From the NCBI GenBank assembly GCA_965247585.1, contig CBDFHC010000003.1:558001-622000 (forward strand): a stretch of 64,000 bases of DNA, given 5' to 3'. The notes beneath the pieces are model-generated. The model searched no databases. It had not been told where the DNA came from and worked only from the letters and a program-made list of their open reading frames with translations. The position numbers and the translations under genes were made by a program. Position 1 is the first letter of the stretch. Each line of letters begins with the position of its first letter. Origin of the DNA: CBDFHC01 sp965247585. Its GTDB lineage: Bacteria; Chloroflexota; Dehalococcoidia; Lucifugimonadales; GCA-2712585. This document shows positions 58,251 through 64,000 of the stretch, piece after piece.

Positions 58251-60812
58251 ATGGCAAATATAAAATCGCCGATTACAGCCACAGTCAACCGGGTGGCCCT
58301 TACCAGTCAGACCACAAGAAATGCCGTTGTTTTACCGGAATACGATAAACAGCGCATTGAGGACGTGGGGTTTTTGACCGCGATGACTTTGGTACTGCTG
58401 GGAAACTATGCGCAAACCGGGCATTTCGGGGGCCCTCTGGCCTATACGCCTTATACCGTGGCATCACATTTGGTGGGTCCTGAGACTGGCGGGCTGCGCT
58501 TCGACTATCGTCGGCCCAAGCACCCTTATGCGGACAAGTTCATGCTCGCGGGGGGGCACAATGCGCCGGTGACGTACGCCCTTTGGATGGTTATGGGGGA
58601 GGCGCTAGCGCGAAAGCATGCTGAAACCGGGGACAAACGATTCGAAGTGGACCCGAAGCTGGCCATGTTGTCGATTGATGCGTTCGGTTTTCGAAGAGGG
58701 GCCGGCGCGTTGAAGACGTTACTCCAACAGAACGACTTGGTAGACCATCCTCTGATGGCCCAAGCGAAGATCCGCGGGATCAGGGCGCTGGCGGGCCATT
58801 CTGAGACCACCGACGTTACCAACGACGTAAATGGAGGGCCATCCGGAATAGGTATAGCAACCGCCGCTGGAAAAGCCGCATTCTGGGACATTGTGGGAGC
58901 GTCCGATAAGCTGAAGGTTGTGGCCATTGAGGGTGAATTCGCCATGACCTCTGGCCATTCTCAGGAGATGAAAACCCAAGCGGTGGCGCAGCAAGTGGGA
59001 AAGCGTTTGAGAATCCTTCTGTCCAATAATAACGCCGGCATAGATGATGAGTTGGTGGGCGGCGTGATTAGGCCACAGTACGATGCATATAGGATACAGG
59101 ACCAGTGGGCTTCGTACGGCTGGAATGTGTTAGCGCTGGACGACGGAAACGATTACGACCAAGTGGTAGCTGCCCTTAAGACAATGGAGGACTGGGACCC
59201 GACGGACGGCAGGCCAATGATAGTTGTTGGCCGTACGGTGAAGGGATGGTGGCCCGGCGCAGAGAATGGGAACATTCCGGGATATGGAGAACAGATCATT
59301 AGCTACCGTAGCCACCCCTACGCTTTCGGCATGAACGGAGATTACTTCCGAGCCTTGGCCGCTACGTTTGAGCAGCGATTTGGGGTGAAGTTCCAAGGTA
59401 TCAGCGACGGCCCTGTTTCCGACACCAGGGACCGATTGATCCAGTTCAAGCAGAACATTGACGTGGCTATGTCTGTCTTAGAGAAAGACGGTCTGGGGGA
59501 CTGGCTGGCGCAGAGGTTGGTGGAGATTGGGGACTTGGTGACTGACGATATGCCATTAAGGATAGATAGGAGCACCGACCCTTTTCTTGATCCCCGGCTG
59601 AAGATTGAAAGCTTGCCCATGGAACCCCAGGTGGTTACGGTCCGGAACCCCATAAGCGGAGAGGAGAAGGAAGCGACCATCACATTATTCGAGGCCCCGG
59701 GCAAGGTCCGAGGTTCCCGGCGAGCGATTTCCGAGATATTCAAGTGGATGAATTACGTCACAGACAACCGGATGATTCTCCTAGCAGCCGACTTGTCAGA
59801 TTCGATCAATGTGGAGGGCGGATCCTTTTGGGGCCACTACGATCCGGTAGAGAACCCAGCAGGAACGCGGCTCAAGGCAGTGATCCAGGAAGCGGGGAAC
59901 GCGTCCACCGCGGTGGGGCTTGTAGGACAAACTGCTTCCTTGGACCCGAAGCAGCATGTAGGGCTATGGGCTCTTAGCGGCAGCTATGGCGCCTTCACGC
60001 CCCTAATGTACCTGCCGTCCCGCGTCTGGAGCCAGCAGAACCAGGACAGTCCGTTCCGCGTTGGGGTCTTGAATATACTGGCCGGGCATTCCGGCCCGGA
60101 AACCGCGGCTGACGCCCGTACCCACTTCGGCATATTTTCACCTCAAGTGTGGAAGCTGTTTCCCAGACATCAAGTGATTACGCTGAGTTTATGGGACTAC
60201 AACGACGTAGCGTCAGGATATTTCGCCGCCGTTGAGATTGCGGCGAGGGACCCGAAGGTGGGTATCATAGTTCTTGAAGTGGCAAGACCCGACAATCCAG
60301 TGGCCGACCGGAGCAAGTTTGCTGATACAGACCCCAAAGCAGCAGCCAAAGGCATGTATGTCATCAGGGACTTTGAGGCGGGAAAGCCCAGACATGGCTT
60401 TGTGGTAGTGCAGGGGTCATCTTCTACGGTGAATCTGGTGTCGGTCTTGCCCCGCATAGAGGAAGATGGGTTGAACATAAAGGTTATCTCAGCCATCAGT
60501 GATGAGCTTTTTGCCCGACAGCCTCAGGAGTATCGGGAGTCTGTTTATCCGCCGGAAGCACGTTACGACATGATGGTGGTCAGCACCGGTACCCGGCGGT
60601 CATTCCCGGTACAAGATGCCGGTCCACTGACCGACGAGTATTCTTTGGTATCGGACTGGGACGATCAATGGTTGACTGGTGGTAGCGAGTCCGACGTTAT
60701 TGCTGAAGCTCATTTGGACCCTGAATCCATCTTCCAAGGGATAAGGCGCTTTGCCATGGAGCGCAGCAGCCGGATATCCCGCCAAGCGGCTCAACTGGAC
60801 AGTTTGAGGTAA
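58251..60812 (+). CDS. Transketolase-superfamily TPP enzyme
   Basis: 853 residues from ATG 58251, chosen for AGGGAG upstream (the frame is open to 58059). The N-terminal TPP domain has GHFGGPLAYTPYTVASHL, FMLAGGHNAPVTYALW and, at the cofactor loop, VVAIEGEFAMTSGHSQE then LSNNNAGID; the usual GDG is replaced by EGE. The central Pyr domain has RAISEIFKWMNYVTDNRM, NILAGHSGPETAADARTHFG; a third domain follows. Larger than typical transketolase (about 660). Substrate unknown; not a phosphoketolase by motif. Confidence 0.7.
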   Translation: MANIKSPITATVNRVALTSQTTRNAVVLPEYDKQRIEDVGFLTAMTLVLLGNYAQTGHFGGPLAYTPYTVASHLVGPETGGLRFDYRRPKHPYADKFMLAGGHNAPVTYALWMVMGEALARKHAETGDKRFEVDPKLAMLSIDAFGFRRGAGALKTLLQQNDLVDHPLMAQAKIRGIRALAGHSETTDVTNDVNGGPSGIGIATAAGKAAFWDIVGASDKLKVVAIEGEFAMTSGHSQEMKTQAVAQQVGKRLRILLSNNNAGIDDELVGGVIRPQYDAYRIQDQWASYGWNVLALDDGNDYDQVVAALKTMEDWDPTDGRPMIVVGRTVKGWWPGAENGNIPGYGEQIISYRSHPYAFGMNGDYFRALAATFEQRFGVKFQGISDGPVSDTRDRLIQFKQNIDVAMSVLEKDGLGDWLAQRLVEIGDLVTDDMPLRIDRSTDPFLDPRLKIESLPMEPQVVTVRNPISGEEKEATITLFEAPGKVRGSRRAISEIFKWMNYVTDNRMILLAADLSDSINVEGGSFWGHYDPVENPAGTRLKAVIQEAGNASTAVGLVGQTASLDPKQHVGLWALSGSYGAFTPLMYLPSRVWSQQNQDSPFRVGVLNILAGHSGPETAADARTHFGIFSPQVWKLFPRHQVITLSLWDYNDVASGYFAAVEIAARDPKVGIIVLEVARPDNPVADRSKFADTDPKAAAKGMYVIRDFEAGKPRHGFVVVQGSSSTVNLVSVLPRIEEDGLNIKVISAISDELFARQPQEYRESVYPPEARYDMMVVSTGTRRSFPVQDAGPLTDEYSLVSDWDDQWLTGGSESDVIAEAHLDPESIFQGIRRFAMERSSRISRQAAQLDSLR

Positions 60813-60909
60813 GCCCTACCAATCTGACGGCCAGAAAAATTGCCAGCCTGTGGTCCAGGTATCGTTCGAGCCCGCCCCGGCTCCGGCAAGAACATGGACT
60901 CGTTACTGA

Positions 60910-60935
60910 AGCCTCCCGAGACTCCTCGGGAGGCT
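60910..60935. terminator. Bidirectional terminator hairpin
   Basis: AGCCTCCCGAG (60910-60920), loop ACTC, CTCGGGAGGCT (60925-60935): a perfect 11-bp stem between two convergent genes. Confidence 0.8.
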
Positions 60936-60981
60936 CCTTTGTTAGCATGACTCCGGGGCCTTCCCAGAATGAAGTAGGAAG

Positions 60982-61698
60982 CTAGTTTTCGACCTTACCG
61001 GTATCGATGGGGCCATCCACCAAGGCGCCGTCAAATATCTGCATGATCCGGTTCGCTTTTGAGCTTAAAGCTGGATCATGGGTAGCCACGATGATGGTAA
61101 TACCCTGACTTTGTAGCGCGTCGCGAAAGATGGTGGCGATGGCGTCGGCGGTTACGGTGTCCAGCTCCCCGGTGGGCTCGTCGGCGAAAATAACTTCCGG
61201 CCTGGTGACTAACGCCCGCGCCACGGCCACCCGCTGCTGTTCCCCGCCGGAAAGCTCAAAGGGCCTGTGCCGCACTCTGTTGGACAGTCCCACTATGTCC
61301 AAGGCTTCCAAGGCACGCTCCCGCCGAATCCTCCTGGCAAGTCCCGCCAGGTGTAGCGGCAGCTCAACATTTTCGTAGGCGGAGAGGAGGGGAAGCAGTC
61401 CGAACGACTGGAAGACAAAGCCTATCTTTTCGCGCCGCAGACGTGCCATCTCCGTCTCGCCTAACGAGGCCAAGTCCAAGCCCTGGAACAGCACCTTGCC
61501 TTCGGTTGGCCTGTCCAGTCCCGCCATCAGGTTGAGGAGCGTTGTCCTTCCCGACCCCGAGCGGCCCATGACGGCCAGAAACTCACCCTTGGTTACGTCC
61601 AGGCTAACGTTGTTAACGGCTTTGACTTGCTCACCTCCGGAGGCGAATACCCGGGTCAGGCTGAGTGTGCTAATTACGGGTGGATAGCTCCCAGTCAT
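60982..61698 (-). CDS. ABC transporter ATP-binding protein (MacB/LolD type), Walker A Arg
   Basis: 238 residues. LSGGEQQRVAVARAL signature, Walker B VIFADEPTGELD, H-loop VATHDP, Q-loop FVFQSFG. The Walker A is GRSGSGRTT, with Arg (AGG) in place of the invariant Lys, so ATP hydrolysis may be impaired. ATG overlaps the previous gene's stop (ATGA): one operon, whose permease is cut by an IS. Confidence 0.85.
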   Translation of the reverse strand: MTGSYPPVISTLSLTRVFASGGEQVKAVNNVSLDVTKGEFLAVMGRSGSGRTTLLNLMAGLDRPTEGKVLFQGLDLASLGETEMARLRREKIGFVFQSFGLLPLLSAYENVELPLHLAGLARRIRRERALEALDIVGLSNRVRHRPFELSGGEQQRVAVARALVTRPEVIFADEPTGELDTVTADAIATIFRDALQSQGITIIVATHDPALSSKANRIMQIFDGALVDGPIDTGKVEN

Positions 61699-62576
61699 TT
61701 CTGTTCCGTATCCGCAGGCTTAATAATCACCTGGTCTTCATTGATTGAAACTTGAACGCGAGGTACCAGGTTTAGCCGTTCCACGTAGTCCCGCGGTAGC
61801 TGGAGCCGCCCCGCCTGGTCCACTACGAGGAAGTCCTGCTTCAACCTGCGCACGTCTCGCTGAAATGAGGGGCTCACCAGGCTTTCAGAGCTGACCCTAC
61901 CGTCTCGAATATGCACAACCCGGTCCACGTAGTCGGCGACGGCGGGGTCGTGAGTGACGATGGCCACGGTGACGCCGGTGCTCCTGTTGGTGGACCGGAG
62001 CAGCTCCAGAACCTGGGCAGAGCTAATGGAGTCCAACTCTCCCGTGGGCTCGTCAGCCAACAGCAACGGAGGCGCATTCGCCAAAGCCACTGCAATGGCG
62101 ACCCGCTGCTGCTCTCCACCAGAAAGTTGGTGAGGAAACCGTTGCGTCTTGTCGCCTAATCCAAGAGCCTCCAGCAGCTCCATAGACCGCTGTTTGCGGC
62201 CCCTGGCATTTATTCCAGCTATGGCCAGTGGCAGTTCGACGTTTTCGCGGGACGTGAGGTAGGGTCTCAGGTTCCTCCCCGGCGACTGGCACACAAACCC
62301 GACCTCCGACCGCCGGAAGAGGACCAACTCCTGGTCTGAGATGTTCAGCAGGTCCCGGTTGCCCACCCGTGCTTCGCCAGCCGACGGGCGATCCAATCCC
62401 GCCAGGACATTAAGAAGGGTGGACTTCCCGCTGCCGCTGGCCCCCACGATAGTTATGAGCTCTCCCGCTTCAACCTTCAAGTCCAGACCTCTTAAGGCGA
62501 CCACCTCAAGATCAGCCCGTTTGTAGATCTTAAACAGGTCTTGACACCAGATGTACGGCCCCGTGGCGACGTTCAA
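61695..62576 (-). CDS. ABC transporter ATP-binding protein (MacB/LolD type) with AbrB-like tail
   Basis: 293 residues from TTG 62576 after AAAGAGGG. Complete ATPase: Walker A GASGSGKST, Q-loop VGFVCQSPG, signature LSGGEQQRVAIAVAL, Walker B LLLADEPTGELD, H-loop VTHDP. After residue 240 a tail VVDQAGRLQLPRDYVERLN resembles a SpoVT/AbrB swapped-hairpin domain, an uncommon add-on. First gene of the operon after the truncated permease. Confidence 0.85.
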   Translation of the reverse strand: MNVATGPYIWCQDLFKIYKRADLEVVALRGLDLKVEAGELITIVGASGSGKSTLLNVLAGLDRPSAGEARVGNRDLLNISDQELVLFRRSEVGFVCQSPGRNLRPYLTSRENVELPLAIAGINARGRKQRSMELLEALGLGDKTQRFPHQLSGGEQQRVAIAVALANAPPLLLADEPTGELDSISSAQVLELLRSTNRSTGVTVAIVTHDPAVADYVDRVVHIRDGRVSSESLVSPSFQRDVRRLKQDFLVVDQAGRLQLPRDYVERLNLVPRVQVSINEDQVIIKPADTEQK

Positions 62577-62672
62577 ATTGGAACCCTCTTTAATAACTAT
62601 TTAAATCGCCCCCTCTCCGACTCTCCTTCTGCCAGGGGGAGAGGAGTCTCGGCAAGGTGCCGAACCAAACTA

Positions 62673-62821
62673 TCAAATGCTTCCCATCCTGAGCACGGTT
62701 TGAACTTCCACCCTGTATGCCAACCAAGCCAGCCAAGGGGCGCTGATCCCTATGAGCACCGCCAGCGTCAAATAGGGGGCCAGAACAGTCAGCCATCCGG
62801 ACTCAAGCACCATTGGCGGGG
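62673..62821 (-). pseudogene. FtsX-like permease C-terminal fragment
   Basis: The frame ends at 62673 with TVLAPYLTLAVLIGISAPWL then AWLAYRVEVQTVLRMGSI, the last transmembrane helix and tail of an FtsX/MacB permease. The 5' side is replaced by IS3 copy 3 at 62822. It would have been the partner of the two ATPases. Confidence 0.6.
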
Positions 62822-62931
62822 TGTAGACCGTCAGCGATAATGGGACACGTGAGAGGGGTAGAAAACCCGAGAGTCTGAGAGTGGTGAGAGCTCCTGAAGT
62901 GAGGGTAGAGTACCTCATGAAAGGAGCAGCG

Positions 62932-63339
62932 ATGTCCCAGTCAGACGCCAGCAAGGCCGAGGCCGCCGATCAACGGTCGGAGCAGACTAGGTCCTTCGTT
63001 CGACGAGTTAGAGCGGCTACCCGGCGCAAATACACCCCGGAAGAGAAGATCCGTATCGTGCTGGAGGGCTTCCGCCGCGAGGTCACCGTGAACGACCTGT
63101 GCCGGCGGGAGGGTATCAAGCCCCACTCCTACTACTCGTGGACCAAGGAGTTCATGGAGGCGGGCAGGGAGCGGCTGTCCCGTGACACGGTGCGCGATGC
63201 CACCCGGCAGGAGATCCAGGATCTCAAGCGGGAGAACGGCGAGCTCAAGCAGCTGGTAGCCGAGCTATCCCTCGAGGTCTACCGTCTGAAAAAAACGGCC
63301 ATACCAATGCCCCAGAACGGCGTCGGTACCAGCGGATGA
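62932..63339 (+). CDS. IS3-family transposase OrfA
   Basis: 135 residues from ATG 62932 after AAAGGAG. Same HTH and coiled coil as the other copies, with the uninterrupted AGACTAGGTCC empty site that IS630 hit in copy 2, and the A7 tract near its end. Confidence 0.88.
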   Translation: MSQSDASKAEAADQRSEQTRSFVRRVRAATRRKYTPEEKIRIVLEGFRREVTVNDLCRREGIKPHSYYSWTKEFMEAGRERLSRDTVRDATRQEIQDLKRENGELKQLVAELSLEVYRLKKTAIPMPQNGVGTSG

Positions 63340-64000
63340 GCGCCGTTGAGAAGGCGACGGTCCTGGCCAGTGTAGCCGCATCACCGCTGGCCAAGCGTCG
63401 GGTGCTCAGAGACCTGGGTGTTCCCAAGAGCACCTACTATCGGTGGTTGATGCGACAACAACATCAACAAGGTCTCGAGGACCGACCTGGAGCCAGCGCT
63501 CCACCGTGGAACCGCCTTAGACCTCAGGAGGAACGGTCGATCCTGGAAGCGGCCAGGGAGATGCCGGAGCTAAGTAGCCGCCAGTTGGCAGCGTGGACCA
63601 CGGACAACCTGGGCTTCGCTGTATCCGAGTCCACTGTGTATCGCATCCTGCGCAGGGAGGGTCTGGTGAAGTCACCCGAGATGCAGCTCAAGGCCTCTCA
63701 AGAGTACCACCGCAAGACCACTGGCCCTCACCAGATGTGGGCTACCGATGCCTCCTACTTCAAGGTCATCGGATGGGGCTACTACTACCTGGTCACTGTG
63801 ATGGACGACTATTCCCGCTTCATACTCTCCTGGAAGCTGCAGCGGGACATGACTACCGACTCTCTCATCGAGGTGGTCCAGGAGGCTGTAGACAAGACTG
63901 GCATGACCGAGGTCCCGGTGGCCGACCGGACCAGCTTGCTCTCGGACAACGGCTCAGGATATGTGTCCCGTGGCTTCAGAGACTACCTGCGCCTGGTGGG
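63336..64000 (+). CDS. IS3-family transposase OrfB, runs off the window
   Basis: ATG overlaps the OrfA stop; 221 codons visible, including the first two catalytic Asp (MWATDASYF, LLSDNGSGY). The C-terminal part with the Glu is beyond the window. Confidence 0.85.
   Translation, partial: MSAVEKATVLASVAASPLAKRRVLRDLGVPKSTYYRWLMRQQHQQGLEDRPGASAPPWNRLRPQEERSILEAAREMPELSSRQLAAWTTDNLGFAVSESTVYRILRREGLVKSPEMQLKASQEYHRKTTGPHQMWATDASYFKVIGWGYYYLVTVMDDYSRFILSWKLQRDMTTDSLIEVVQEAVDKTGMTEVPVADRTSLLSDNGSGYVSRGFRDYLRLV

Larger units (their letters stand above)
62822..64000 (+). mobile_element. IS3-family element (A7 type), copy 3, cut by window end
   Basis: Left end TGTAGACCGTCAGCG at 62822. Identical to copy 2 up to about 63590, then diverges; its last 100 bases match copy 1 better, a mosaic pattern. 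Disrupts the FtsX permease. Confidence 0.88.

Overview
The window looks like an accessory, decaying stretch of a GC-rich bacterial chromosome, most likely a member of the Chloroflexota (Dehalococcoidia / SAR202-like). That placement is inference. It rests on gene content: class III cyclase-STAND-TPR regulators, DUF917/hydantoinase, LLM and old-yellow-enzyme remnants, ferritin-like plus CDGSH proteins, TSP3/PKD surface proteins and an exosortase. No rRNA, intact tRNA or phylogenetic marker is visible.

Layout. 0-5.5 kb: remains of a mobile replicon (TOPRIM primase relic, an unknown relic, a Zot/FtsK-like P-loop ATPase with a GTTCAAC repeat cluster upstream, a possible archaeo-eukaryotic primase relic), cut by an IS3-family element. 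5.6-8.9 kb: a second IS3-type element abutting a beheaded MMPL transporter. 9-20 kb: a surface-protein locus. One giant gene (about 2,000 codons when repaired) is broken by a frameshift and an IS630 insertion; partial duplicates lie on both sides and a Ser/Thr kinase lies inside the locus. 19.7-20.8 kb: a regulator with five tandem winged-helix modules. 20.8-26.3 kb: a graveyard of fragments (SIR2-STAND, OYE, SDR, ATPase copy 2, amidohydrolase) around one intact DUF917 gene. 26.7-31.4 kb: a large lipoprotein cut by an IS3-family element. 31.9-42.4 kb: a broken nuclease-TPR gene, msrB, an SGNH hydrolase, a spermidine-synthase-like protein, P450/VOC/LLM fragments and an MscS channel. 42.6-45.4 kb: an IS3 element carrying a nested IS630. 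45.4-50.4 kb: exosortase with its membrane partner, a class III aminotransferase, ATPase copy 3 joined to a serine-recombinase relic, and an alpha/beta hydrolase. 50.7-64 kb is the healthiest part: cyclase-STAND-TPR regulator, CDGSH and ferritin-like pair, cNMP-binding protein, MBL hydrolase, transketolase-like enzyme and a MacB/LolD-type ABC operon whose permease is truncated by a third IS3 copy.

How it fits together. Seven IS copies of three types (two IS407-like IS3, three A7-type IS3, two IS630) explain much of the breakage. Most lack target duplications and the A7-type copies look mosaic, so recombination between copies has probably shuffled flanks. Three copies of the same P-loop ATPase, each next to truncated host genes or recombinase pieces, point to an integrative-element family that repeatedly inserted and decayed. 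Two families of dispersed intergenic repeats (R1 about 75 bp, R2 about 50 bp) are scattered across the window. Functional themes that survive are cell-surface display (surface protein, lipoprotein, exosortase), cyclic-nucleotide signalling (cyclase, cNMP-binding protein, MBL hydrolase) and redox/iron-sulfur chemistry.
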